Below are positions 15,701 to 29,000 of a DNA stretch of 64,000 nt, piece by piece. The position numbers were made by a program, and so were the translations under genes. Numbering within the stretch: position 1 is the stretch's first letter; the number at the start of each line of letters is the position of its first letter. Under the pieces are notes generated by a model, which was not told the DNA's origin, made no database searches, and was given only the letters and a program-made list of their open reading frames with translations. This DNA comes from Spongilla lacustris (taxonomy: Eukaryota; Porifera; Demospongiae; Spongillida; Spongillidae), in NCBI GenBank assembly GCA_949361645.1, contig OX442420.1, positions 5,563,882 through 5,627,881 of the forward strand. The letters are read 5' to 3'.

Positions 15701-17159
15701 CCTACAACTATTCCTTGCAGCGAACAGCGTCAACCATGGAGTGGGCCTTCTTATTAATGCACTCCACCCTACCCTGTGCAATTGAGTGGACTCCACCCTA
15801 CCCCCTGGGCCTGTGCTACACGCTCTACAACTATTCTTTGTAACAGCGAACACTGTCAACCATGGAGTGGGCTCTCTTATTAATGCACTCCACCCTACTC
15901 TGTGCGATTGAGTGGACTCCACCCTACCCCCTGGGCCTGTGCTACACGCTCTACAACTATTCTTTGTAACAGCGAACACTGTCAACCATGGAGTGGGCCC
16001 TCTTATTAATGCACTCCACCCTACTCTGTGCGATTGAGTGGACTCCACCCTACCCCCTGGGCCTGTGCTACACGCTCTACAACTATTCTTTGTAACAGCG
16101 AACACTGTCAACCATGGAGTGGGCCCTCTTATTAATGCACTCCACCCTACCCTGTACGATTGAGGGGACTCCATCCTACTCCCCTGTATTGCTTACAGCG
16201 AACAAGGTCAGTCGTGGAGTGGACCCTCTTTTGAGTGGATTCTCAGTGCTATTGAGTGGACTCCACCCTATCAACTGCAATGTTCAGCTTGGTGCAGGCT
16301 GGCAAAGGTGTGTGGTCATAGATGTATACATGTAGCAGGATGGCAAGGGTGAGATGGTTGTGTTTAGCTTGGAACGACATCTACTGTACCGAGTAGACCC
16401 TATGGCAGACAGCTATGAAGTGAATGATATGGTGGAAAACACGACTGCAGAAACATTTGTCACCAAAATGCAGAGCTATGGAATGGACTCCACAGAGAGG
16501 TATGTCCAAAAGACTGCAGACAAGTATGGAGTGGACCTAATAGTAGAGACCCCTCACTATGGAGTGGAACCTACATGTAGACTTCTATGCTGTGCCCTAC
16601 CTTTGTTGAACCTTGTTGTACATGTATGACTGCTTAGCTTGTGATAAAGTTCTGGTACCTTGCCTAGGTACCCCATAGCCAGACTAACCAAGATCATAAA
16701 GATAGGGCTAGTAATGACTTCACCACTAAGCGGAGCTGTTGTACTAACGGTGAATATCATTACTAGCCCTATCTCTGATCTTTGTTGGTCTGACAGGGCT
16801 AGTAAGGTTCATATATGTTTTAAGGCAACTACCATACTACCTGGCTCATGTACCAGTGAACACCAATACGATAACCAATAGCTACACGTATGTATATCAT
16901 ATGCAAACTTGACATACTCATGTACATGTAGCAGTCTTAGCATAAGGTTCAACAAAAGTGTTCAGGCGATCATTAAGGAGTAGCTGTAAGACCAGCACAA
17001 GGTAGGATGGAGTCCACTAAAATACGAGTCCACTTCATGGCTGACTTTGTTCGCTGTAAGGGGTAGGGTGGATTCCACTCAATAGTACAGGACCTAGGGT
17101 GCAGTCCATTAATAAGAGGGTCCAATCCATGGCTGACATTGTTCGCTATAAGCAATACA

Positions 17160-17193
<34 letters not shown>

Positions 17194-20100
17194 AGGGTGC
17201 AGTACAGGGTACTAGGACGGAGTCCACTGAATAGTACAGGGTAGGGTGGAGTCCATTCAAAAGGTGATCTCTGTAAGAAATAGTTGTAGGGTGTAGCACA
17301 GAGTGTAGGGTGGAGTCCAATTGTACAGAGTAGGGTGGAGTGCATTAATAAGAGGGCCCACTCCATGGTTGACACTGTTTGCTGTAAGAAATAGTTGTAG
17401 GGCGTACACAGAGGGTAGGGTGGACTCCACTCAATCGTACAGAGTAGGGTGGAGTGCTTTAATAAGAGGGCCCACTCCATGGTTGACACTGTTCGCTGGG
17501 CGTAGCACAGAAGTAGGGTGGAGTCCACTCGATCGTACAGAGTAGGGTGGAGTCCATTCAAAATGAGATCTCGTAAGGAATAGTTGTAGGGTGTAAAACA
17601 GGGGGTATAGGGTGGAGTCCCCTCAATTGTACATAGTAGGATAGACTGCATTAATAAGAGGGCCCACTCCATGGTTGACACTGTTTGCTGTAAGGAATAG
17701 TTGTAGGGCGTACACAGAGGGTAGGGTGGACTACACTCAATCGTACAGAGTAGGGTGGAGTGCTTTAATAAGAGAGCCCACACCATTGTTGACATTGTTC
17801 GCTGTAAAAAATATTGTAGGGCGTAGCACAGGGGGTAGGGTGGAGTCCACTCAATTCTACAGGGTAGGGTGCATTCCATTAAAAAGAAGGGCCCACTCCA
17901 TGGTTGACACTGTTCGCTGGGCTTAGCACAGAGGGTGTGGAGTCCAGTCAATCGTACAGAGTAGCGTGGAGTGTATTAATAAGCGGGCCCACTCCATGGT
18001 TGACACTGTTTGCTGTAAGGAATAGTTGGGTGGAGTCCATTCAAAAGGTGATCTTTGTAAGGTATAGTTGTAGGGCGTAGCACAGGGGGTAGGGTGGAGT
18101 CCACTCAATCGTACAGTGTAGGTTGGAGTGCAGTAATGAGAGAGCCCACACCATGGTTGACACTATTCGCAGTATGGAATAGTTGTAGGGCGTAGCACAG
18201 GGGGTAGGGTGGAGTCCACTCAATCGTACAGTGTAGGTTGGAGTGCAGTAATGAGAGAGCCCACACCATGGTTGACACTATTCGCAGTATGGAATAGTTG
18301 TAGGGCGTAGCACAGGGGGTAGGGTGGAGTCCATTCAATTCTACAGGGTAGGGTGGATTCCATTAAAAAGAAGCTGGGCTTAGCACAGAGGGTAGGGTGG
18401 AGTCCAGTCAATCGTACAGAGTAGCGTGGAGTGTATTAATAAGAGGGCCCACTCCATGGTTGACACTGTTCGCTGTATGGAATAGTTGCAGGGCGTAACA
18501 CAGGGGGTAGGGTGGAGACCACTGAATAGTAAAGAGTAGGGTAGAGTGTATTAATAAGAGGGCTCACTCTGTTCGCTGTAAGAAATAGTTGTAGGGTGTA
18601 GCACAGAGGGTAGGGTTAAGCCCACTTAATCGTACAGAGTAGGTTGGAGTGCATTAATGAGAGAGCCCACACCATGGTTGACACTGTTCGCTGTATGGAA
18701 TAGTTGTAGGGCGTAGCACAGGGGGTAGGGTGGAGTCCAATCAATCGTACAGAGTAGGGTGGAGTGCATTAATAAGAGGGCCCACTACATGGTTGACAGT
18801 GTTCGCTGTAAGGAATAGTTGTAGGGCGTAGCACAGGGGGTTTGGTGGAGTCCACTCAATTGTACAGAGTAGGGTAGAGTGCATTAATAAGAGAGCCCAC
18901 TCCGTTCGCTGTAAAAAATAGTTGTAGGGTGTAGCACAGAGGGTAGGGTGGAGTCATATCAATCGTACAGAGTAGGGTAGAGTCCATTCAAAAGTTGATC
19001 TCCGTAAGGAATAGTTGTAGGGCGCAGCACAGGGGGTTTGGTGGAGTCCACTCAATCGTACAGAGTAGGGTGGATTCCATTAAAAAGAAGGCCCACTCCA
19101 TGGTTGACACTGTTCGCTGGGCTTAGCACAGAAGGTAGGGTGAAGTCCACTCAATCGTACAGAGTAGCGTGGAGTGTATGAATAAGAGGGCCCACTCCAT
19201 GGTTGACACTGTTCGCTGCATGGAATAGTTGTGGGGCGTAGCACAGAGGGTAGGGTGGATTCCACTCAATCGTACAGAGTAGGTTGGAGTGCATTAATGA
19301 GAGAGCCCACTCCATGGTTGACACTGTTCGCTGTAAGGAATAGTTGTGGGGCATATCACAGGGGGTAGGGTGGAGTCCACTCAATCGTACAGAGTAGGGT
19401 GGATTCCATTCAAAAGGTGATCTCCGTAAGGAATAGCTGTAGGGTGCAGCACAAGGGATTCGATGGAGTCCCACTAAAATGAAGGTCCACTCCTTGGCTG
19501 ACACTGTGTTTGCTGTAAGGAATAGTTGTGGGGGGGGGGGGGGGGGGGGGGGGGCGGGCGTAGGGTGGAGTCCACTGAATAGTACGGGGTAGGGTGGAGT
19601 TGAGTAATACGAGGGTCCACTTCATGGCTGACTAGGTTCACTGTAAGGAATAGTAGTAGGGCTTAGCACAGGGGTAGTGCCCATTCAAAACCACATCATG
19701 GTTGACACTGATCACTGTAAGGAATAGCTATAGAGTGCACTCCACAACTGCTTGCAAAGTTAGATACTTGTCTGCCTGCTTCTCAGCTGTCAGTGTCCAC
19801 TGCTGTGAGGTTCTACCATATGGTCCGATCTACAGTTGTCTGCCTGCCATATGATCCATTCCGTTGTCTGCCGCAGTGTCCACTCAGTAGGGTACACTCA
19901 ATACAGTATAGATGTCTGCAGTAGAGTCCTTACCATACAGTACAGTGTTGATGTCTGCCGGAGGGTCCACTACCTACATGTATTGTCTACTATTTGGTCC
20001 ACTCCACACTTGTTGGTAGTTGTTCTACTGTCTTCTGGACACACCTATCTGCCTGCCATCTCTACAGCTGGTTACTGCACTCTGGATTCCACTGTGGAAT

Positions 20101-23029
20101 CCATTCCACAGCTGTGCCTGGCTTTGTTGATAGTATAGTTATGAACTTTTCCCTTTGGGGTCCATTACATAGCTGCCTGCCTGCCTGCCTGCCTTAGGTT
20201 TCGTCTGCTGTAGTGCTCATTCCACTGCTGTCTGCCTTTAAGTCCACTCCGCATACTGGTCACATGCAGTTACTCCACTGTTTGCTCCGCAGCTATCTGC
20301 CATACTCCACAGCTGTCCACTCTGGGATCCAATACTCGTCTGCCTGCTCCACAGCTATATCATCTGCCTTCAATCGCTACCGCTCTCAAACTACTTCGTC
20401 GGATTGATCTTATATCTTGTCGTCTTCGCACCGTTCGAAATCATACGCTCAAGTCAACGTCTAAAACTTGAAGCGCAAAGCTTCTTCAATTCAGCTAGGT
20501 CCCCAGACTATGGTAGTGGGTGGGGTGGTCGTTATAAATGTCCCAGCCCACAGGATGAGTTGAATATTCATGTGCTTCGGTGAATGGAAGCGGTTCGCGT
20601 ACGTACAACGGCGCGATTCGAGCGGGAAAAGTGTACCAACGTTGCACCGCTGTATCTCCGTAACGGATGACATAAAAATTAACGAACAGAACAAATCGAT
20701 AGGTATATGACCTTTCTACCTACAAACCGAATTTGAAGCGATTTGATTACTCGTACAGAAAGTTATGGCGGGTTTGAACCCGGCGAGGTATCGAGCGTTG
20801 CAATACTGGCACGGAACAAGTGTAAGACTCCAAAATGTATTTTGTCATAGGGAAATGGTGTAGTATAAAGTGCTGAAAATAGGAAGTTGATAGCGTTAAC
20901 CGTTCGGAAGATATAGCGATTCAAAAGAGAAGCATTTTTATAACATTTTATATATATATACGAAGCGCAATTTTCTCGGAAACTGTCCCATATATACTGT
21001 CAACCGCCACCCGCCCCTGTATAGGCACTCGCGGGTCATGCGGGTCCGTTCATATACACACCCACCCCGAAAAGAGGTGTGTGGCTAGGGGCGTCTACCA
21101 CCAGACGTCTGCCAAAGATCAAGCTGCATATATGGCATGACGATATTACATATTACTGATTACATGCTCACCACTGGCGCGACTCTATAGGCATAGTAAC
21201 CGTTAATCAAAATTGATGTGCGACGTCTCCCCGGAGTCCCAGTACAGACTTTAAACCAAAGTGATTCGGTTTAAGGTTTCAGTAACTAATGATAAGAAAT
21301 CAGAACCACCACCCTCCATGATCACTGCAAGTGAACTCAACAGCCGCACGATGCAAGTGAATTTACATTTAATGCCTCCACACTGCAAGTAGTGGACCCA
21401 CCAGCTCTCTTACAGATAGGGTTACCAGACCCTGCATTGCCAGCAGAGGTGCCCACACATGCTGGGGTCAATAGGTAAGATGCCAGTGGAGATGCCAACC
21501 CTCGCACCACAAGCCATGAACTACATGTACTGTGCGTACACCTTCCCCTCTCCAAACGCTACCAATGGAACCATTACTATATAGGCCTCCTGCCCACTAC
21601 CTGTCCTTCACTGCACGTTGAGGCAACGTAATACGTCCCAGAGACCCATGAGGTCAGCTCCCTCACTTCAAGTGGACAGTATCATTGGAACCATTAATGC
21701 AAGTGAACTTAATAGCCCAATACTGCAGGTCCGGTTAGCACCAACGGTTATCAGACTTCAGCAAGGGAGCAACCATGCAGCTGCCAAACACCCCAGGGTC
21801 ATTGGGGCCCCCAGAAAAATCATGCTGGTGGAAACTCACAACACTGAGTGCAATTGGAATTGGCACCCCCTGCAATATTAAGGGAGCCATGAACTGGAGC
21901 CCCCCACTATCCATAGAACCATTAGCCCTCAATTTGCAGGAGTATCTCCAAACACTACCAGTGGAACCATTAGCCCTCACTTCAACTACCCCACACACTG
22001 GGACCCACCCCACGACACTCCTGCCCACTATCTGTCCTTCACTGTATGTTGACTGAATGGCCCATGCAGGAGTCAGCTCCTATTAAAATGCAAGTGAACT
22101 TAATAGCCCCACACTACAAGTCCAATTAGCACCAGTGGAGCAATTACAGAGATGGAGTCATCAGACTGCCAGCGAGGGAGCCACCAGCTGCTTAAACCCC
22201 CTGCAGGGTCATTGGGGGGGGGGCCCCCACAATAATGCATGCTGGTGGAGACTCCAGCTCTCACACTGTACTGCAATAGGAATTTGGCACCCCCCACAAT
22301 ATTAGAGGAGCCATCAACTGGAGTCACACATGCCCCCCACTACCCATGATTCCATTAGCCCTCACTTAGCAGCCCCCACATACAGGGCTAGCCCCCACGG
22401 CCCTGTCTCTCACTACCTATCCTTTACTACAAGTTGTATCCGAGGTCAGAGCGAACGTGCAAGGCCACCCCCCACTCACTAGACCTATCACTGCAAACAC
22501 ACAATACCAGTGGAACCACACTCAACCAGCCCTCCCACCCCCCCCCCCCCCCCCCCCCCCAACAGCCCTCTTATGTATGGAGTAATCAGACAGACAGCAG
22601 GCGAGCAACCAGCTGCCAAATTATCAGTCCTCACAAAACTAGACCCCATCATGTGGAGTGGAACCGCTCCACCATTAGCTCTCACTGCACGGGGGGAGGG
22701 GGGGGGGGGACCCAGTTGCCTAGGCATATGGGTCCCCCTGGACCCAAACTGAGGAGGGGGGGGGGGGGGGGCGGGCCCACATGCCTGTGACATGCATTGC
22801 TAATGGTTATTTTTTCAACTGGAGTTGGTTGAATTTCAATACAAGTACAGTTCTAATAAGAAGACATGCTGAACTGGAATTGTGCACTGATGTGCAGTGC
22901 ACATTTTTGTAATTGACAGATTATTATGGATGATTCGATTATGTGCCCATACGATAAGGGGTTGCAGATTTTTGCTATCATAATATTTGTCAAGGCCGTA
23001 GATAAGGGGGAGCTTGGGGGGGCACGTAC

Positions 23030-23066
<37 letters not shown>

Positions 23067-26000
23067 AATTTCTGTAACATTAATTAATTTTGCAATCTCA
23101 TGCGTGACAATCGCAATGTCAATATTGATATCTTCAAAGGAGGACTCCGAAGTCCCTACAAACTTCGAGTAATAAAGCTCAGGTAATGCTTCCCTCAAGT
23201 GCTAGTAGCGAGCCTCCAAATCGCAATTCCAGTCACCGGGATATTTCCTTAATGAGCGCCTGCGGTGTATGATAACGCGCGCAAGCATAGTTCAAATCAA
23301 GTTGTGAGGAATTGTGCTTAATACATGTAGGCTTATACGTACAGGGATGCCTATACAGTGACGAATATATATTAGATATGAATTTATTAGACTGAATTTA
23401 GATCGCAATATATGACATTCAGATCTATTGTGCCCCCTCAAAGCATAAAAGTTATCTACGGCCCTGTTTGTAAATGGATTGTATCAATCGTGGTTAAGCA
23501 ATTTGCCAAAACTAAAATATAATAGGGGTGCATCAATTCATACGGTATTTGTATTGCCATTTCACTTGTAGATGTAGCCATTGGATTCAATGACCAGATT
23601 GTTGTCAGCGTGTTAGTCATTTATACGTGTACTCCTCACTGTCCTCATGCAGGCCACAAGAAAACATAATCTGCATGCAATGGGAATAGCAGTCTTACGT
23701 GTATGACATTTAACAAAACCATTAATGAGAAATACTCAGTTATTATATAAAGATGTTTTAGTTATGCATGTAACCTGAACAGAATTTCTTTACATGTATT
23801 TCACACAGTAGGGGCGGGGCATTCAATTCAAACCTCGTTGTACATGCATACGTGGTACGGAAGGGATTTGTTAAAACTCAAAAGCTCACGCATGCATATA
23901 CATGTACATGTAGCTAGCTTACAGGAACGGTACTAATGTCATCAGCACCTATATGTATAATATATCATCTCGGGAAATACATGTGCTTTGCAAGAATCGA
24001 TGTAAGCACACGATTTAAGAGCCTTAGCTAAACTTATGCTTGTGCGTACTTGACACGGCTACATGTAATTTAAATATTGAGCGATACGATAAGTAAAAGA
24101 GCTGATGATATCTGCATTTTGGAGCCAAGGAATACATTAGATGGAAAGACTAATAACAATTATATCATCCTAATTTTCATTCATTTCAGATGGATGCAGT
24201 GCTGTGAATGACACTGTGTGGGGCCTACAGTGGTCTGGTACTGCCCTTAATTCTACATGTGTTCTACCCTGCCCTCAAGGAGGAATTAACAATGTATCAG
24301 GTGAGATGAATTGCCCGAATCCTGCTTTCAATTTCTCTCATATGATACAGGAATGGCCAAACGGTTTTGTTCCAGCTCTAGTGATTGGTATCATACAGAT
24401 GTGACACAGTGCGAAAGCTACACAATGAGATATTTGGCACACCAGGTACAGGACAATGCATGGCAGTAAATAGAAACGCTCATTTGGGTACAATGTGAAG
24501 CTCTAAAAAATACCTGCTGTTAGTCCTTACGTTTAATGACTTATCGGAGCTTAGTTTTAAGTACGATAATTTCATGCATGGGTAATACATAATAATAATA
24601 TATAATATATAATTCCTCAGTCTACATTTAAGTTGCAGTGACATTCGATTATTGCCTACCACCGTTTTCCAACCATCTTTGTTATGCTTCAGCGCTTTGA
24701 CATGCAAAAAAAAAAGAAGGTTTTCCTAAGTATGATTACAATTATTCAATATAATATATAATTATACATGTACAGCAATGTACCCGGCATACGATTTTAA
24801 AGGTCATCTGAATTTCTCCTAGTCTATTCACACTATTGTGGTCTGTGTGGGTAAATTTGTGCTATCGTATTCTTCTATCAGATTGTACAAAGCACTGAAC
24901 TTACTTTCTGAATTAGCACCATCGCGGAGCCCGCGCTTTGCAATGTACTTGGGCTCAATGGCTCATGTGCTCCGTTTCCAATCCTTCTACTTTAATACCT
25001 ATGGTTGTGGAGGCGGGCATGTCATCTGGTGTGGCTGCTATAGCTGCAGAGAAAAGAAAATACAATGTACTTAGAAAATGGTGCTAAGTGCAAACAGTTA
25101 GGCTGGAGGTGCATTCCCTTAGTGGTGGAAACTTATGGTGCATGGGGATCTGAAACCATTGAGGTGTTTTCCACTGTGGCAACACGCCTGGCTGTCAGGA
25201 TAAATTCCACAAAGTCAAGAGCTCTGACCACCGTATGTGGTCATATTAGCATTATTCTGGTACGGGCCATGCATGCAATGCTGGTTGATGAGATCATACC
25301 TACCATCATCTTAAAGTCGTTATTATGATTTTAATGATATTGTATGTATTGCACGGCTGTTTCGAGATGGACATTAGGTTGTTAAACGTATGTATATTAC
25401 GGTACAATTCTTCTCCGGGTCCCATAGGAGCTCATTAAAATGTGGTCAATGTTCTAATCCCTATTTTGTGAAGATGCGTTTACCATAGAATACCAATATA
25501 TTTTTTAACTGTTCTGTATTCAGTTCAGCACTACAAAACGTCAATGCGCACTATTGAGGGATGTTTTTTATTAGCCCACTAAAGTCGCGCATCTCACGGT
25601 TTCTTTGTTTTTGTTTTGGCATTCCTGAAGCGCTCGAACGGCAAGCCGTTTTTCTCGAGAAAATGCCTGAGAAAAGGGTGTGAAAAATGCACCTTGTTGT
25701 AAAGATAGATCATTGCCCTTTTTAAACATGCCTAGCTTATGTGCAGACTTATTTTCTGCAGCGAGAACAAAACCCTTTACCCTGGACTAGCTAATCATGA
25801 ATAAAGCGGTATCACGTGTGCTCATGCTGCAATAGAAGCGGATGGAAATTTCTTCATGTCAAGTGCAGTACAGTGAGTAGGGTATACCGGGCCTTTTATG
25901 CGGACAATATTAGTTGAAAAAAATGTCTCGAGGCAATCTAGAGACAATTTACAGCTGTGCTAGCCTACTTTCTCTGTGGAACTACTGCTTCCCGCTAATT

Positions 26001-29000
26001 TCTACAAAACGAAGACTTGAAAAGGAGGTTGGGAGGATAGAAAGTGTTAATGGGAGGAGGAAGGTGCTCATCCTTTCATCCCCAGGGCACTATAATATAC
26101 AGTTCAGCATAGTAAGCCCCGCCCCTCTGGCGATAATGTTTTCATGTTGGGGAGTCAGGCATATCTGCTAATTCAAGATGTGTTTGGCGAGCTATACAGG
26201 TTTATTTTGCCCTTTTCCTGCAATGAGACACGGCTATAGCCTATCTACACAATACAAGTGAGTGGAGCAAGTCATGTGACTAGAGCTTGTGATGATGTAT
26301 TGTTGAATGTGTATATCCCACAAGCCACATGTCCTTGTGTGTTTTGGCCTACATTCACACCCTCTTGCTCCCTCTCCCCCCGCCTTCCTTGCTCTCCTTC
26401 CGCCTTCCCTTCCTCACTCTCCCTTCCCTTCTTTTCTCCCTCCCTCCCTTCCTTCCTCTCCCTTCCCTTCATTCCTCCCTCCCTCCCTCTCCTTCCCTTC
26501 TTTCCTTCCTCCTTCTCCCCCTCTCCTCCTCCCTTCCTCTCTCTCCACCTTCCTCCCTCCTCCCTTCCTCCCTCCCCCTCCCTCCTTTCCTCCCCTCCCT
26601 CCCTCCCTCCCCTCCCTCCCTCCCTCCCTTCCTTCCTCCCTCCCCCTCCCTCCCTCCCTCCCTCCCCTCCCTCCCTCCCTCCCTTCCTTCCTCCCTCCCC
26701 CTCCCTCCCTCCCTTCCTTCCTCCCTCCCTCCCCCTCCCTCCCATCCTCCCTCCCCTCCCTTCCTCCCTCCCCCCTCCCGCCCTCCCTCCCTTCCCCTCC
26801 CTCCCTTCCCCTCCCTCCCTTCCTCCCCTCCCTCCCTTCCCCTCCCTCCCTTCCTCCCCTCCCTCCCTTCCTCTCTCCCCCTCCCTCCCTCCTCCTCCCT
26901 CCCTCTTTCCCTCCCTCCCTCCCTCCCTCCCTCCCTCCCTCCCTCCCTCCCTCCCTCCCTCCCTCCCTCCCTCCCTCCCTCCCTCCCTCCCTCCCTCCCT
27001 CCCTCCCTCCCTCCCTCCCTCCCTCCCTCCCTCCCTCCCTCCCTCCCTCCCTCCCTCCCTCCCTCCCTCCCTCCCTCCCTCCCTCCCTCCCTCCCTCCCT
27101 CCCTCCCTCCCTCCCTCCTCCTTCCTCCCCCTCCCTCCCTCCCTCCTCCCCTCCCTCCATCCCTTGTTCACTTATTTTCTTGCTCAATTTGATTATTTGA
27201 TTTGCGTAAGTCTATGTGTTGTGTTTATTTTACTTGTACACGGTCTTTAAGCTGTAGAGTTTTCTACTGTATTCTGCATGCCTCATGGGGACTCCGTGTT
27301 ACATGTGTGGGGCGTGTAGAGGCATGATTGTACATGTGTTGTTTTCATGGTTATGATGCTGTCATCTAATATAATGTAGTGGTCTCAAAGGTCAAACTAT
27401 GCGGCCACTCTCCATGCAGCACACCGCTGACACAACTCAGCACACCTCATCACATTTTCCATCCAGCCAGGTGGTGAACCAACCTATATGAACATGTTCC
27501 CCTCTAGATACTAACAGCCAGACTATCATGTGAGCAGCTTCATTGTCATGGCTACAACTTGTAATGACTCTTATCTTGTACAGATTGGCTCCACCCACTT
27601 GCACCTCTACCCCTGTCACTAAGCTACCATTTGTTCTTTGCCTCAGGAACAATTCATCCCATGCAGGCACTGTCTCTTGACCTCCTCTCTTCCACCACTA
27701 ATTAGAATGTTGAACCACACACAGCATGCAAAAAAAAAATGAAGGCTAAAGTTGTATGTATTTATGCATGCTACGTCAGATCTGGCTACGTATACTTCAG
27801 TTTACTGCCACAGGGATACAATTAAAGCTCCAATGTTGTTCTCCAAGCTGTTTAATTGAGAGATCACAGTAATCCATCCCCCCTTTTTGAAGTGTGCATG
27901 ATCGACCATCTACATACAATGATACATGTATTACAATCGGACCGCCGCCATGCTTGTAGTATACATAAATTGGTCGTATTCAGCGCCTTGGTACGACTCA
28001 CAGAAAATAAGTCTGCTAACAAAAACAACCAAATCGCATACAACCAGCACTTTTGTATACGTTTATACAAGTTTTTGTAACTCATGTCAGGCAAATTAAC
28101 GGAAAAAAGCTTTTTGAAACCAACCACTCTAAATGGAGCGCTATTAGTCACGGGTCCGTATCATGGCGTATGTTAGCATTAAAAAGATAAAATTTGTATC
28201 ATTGCAGTCCTCGAAGGGTGTGTAACACAGATATTCACCTGTACTGCACTTACTTTGAACGGATTACAAAAGATAAGCCGAATTCCAATGCCATGTGAAA
28301 CACCCGTGATTGTGTAATATCAACATAATACAACACCACTAAACTACAGCTATATCACTAATGTTACTATTAATACAACACTATAATGTCACTAAAAGCA
28401 GGTGATGGCAGGTATGATCTCATCAGAATAGCTCCAGCATTGGCCCCTACCAGAAGTATAAGAGTATTGTATCAATAGTAACGTAAATGATGATAATAGC
28501 TGTAGTTTAGTGGTGTTGTATAATAATTATTATTAGTGATAATTACACTGATATATAAACATATACAACTAGGCTACACACAATGTACACAAAATACTAA
28601 CTATATATAATAATAATAATAATAATGATTAATTCACAATACACATTTACAATTATGCAGCAGTATAATAAATAAATGCACCCTACTATTGCTAATAGTC
28701 AGGGACAAAGCATCTGGAGAGGATGGCTGTGGTGTTGGCTCTAACTAAGTTGAGGTTCAGCCTCCCATATAAGGACCTCAGCCTTAGCCCTGCTGGAGCT
28801 AGTTGCAAGACAAGAGGCCAGAAGTGAAAATGACTCCATTGCTTCTGTCCCCCAAGCACCATATGCCTCAACCACCATGGGGACACAAACCCACCCTGTT
28901 ATTATATTATTATATAATTACAATTACATATTACAATGCCCCCAATAATAATAATAATAATGATAATAACCTCTGTTGGGGTACAGAAGCTAGGCAGCAC

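Larger units (their letters stand above)
11862..20996. mobile_element. Giant fold-back element (about 9.1 kb)
   Basis: The outer ends read TATATGGGACAGTTTCCGAG on both sides in inverted orientation. Arms of about 1.5 kb (11862 to about 13420, and about 19500 to 20996) are about 95 percent identical by eye. Inside them lie oppositely oriented arrays of about 115-bp units meeting near 16.3-16.9 kb. No transposase is visible, so it is probably non-autonomous. Arm features are mirrored, for example a G/C homopolymer (13345 region and 19530-19554) and a GGCA microsatellite. Confidence 0.85.
2362..24189 (+). other. aGPCR intron 1 (about 21.8 kb)
   Basis: It begins GTAAGT and ends TTTCAG. I find no convincing exon inside. 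Contents in order: AT-rich unique sequence; two long G tracts (3361-3376, 3544-3579); unique DNA to 5364; a perfect hairpin; a promoter-like CpG-richer patch at 5500-5720; A/C-rich DNA near 6090-6170; the 25-bp minisatellite; mixed unique DNA at 10246-11720 with a CCGCGG-type patch at 11330-11420 resembling 2470-2560; the fold-back element; a diverged repeat (21300-22790); and AT-rich DNA to the HRM exon. If the gene model is right, transcription must cross a 9-kb imperfect palindrome. Confidence 0.7.

Noticed and set aside
13257..19625. Recurrent 60-280-codon frames in the fold-back arrays
   Set aside because: They repeat with the 115-bp unit, change frame between units and mirror each other across the palindrome. 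No domain is visible.
22836..23198. Minus-strand frame beginning [13 protein letters not shown]
   Set aside because: About 45 ordinary residues then a poly-Gly run from the C tract. No splice context or recognised domain.
26258..27250. Long Pro/Leu/Ser frames (+) and Gly/Arg/Glu frames (-)
   Set aside because: Pure products of the CCCT microsatellite. All frames are open together.
27437..27670. 77-codon minus-strand frame with normal composition
   Set aside because: No homology recognised and no exon-like boundaries, so chance cannot be excluded.
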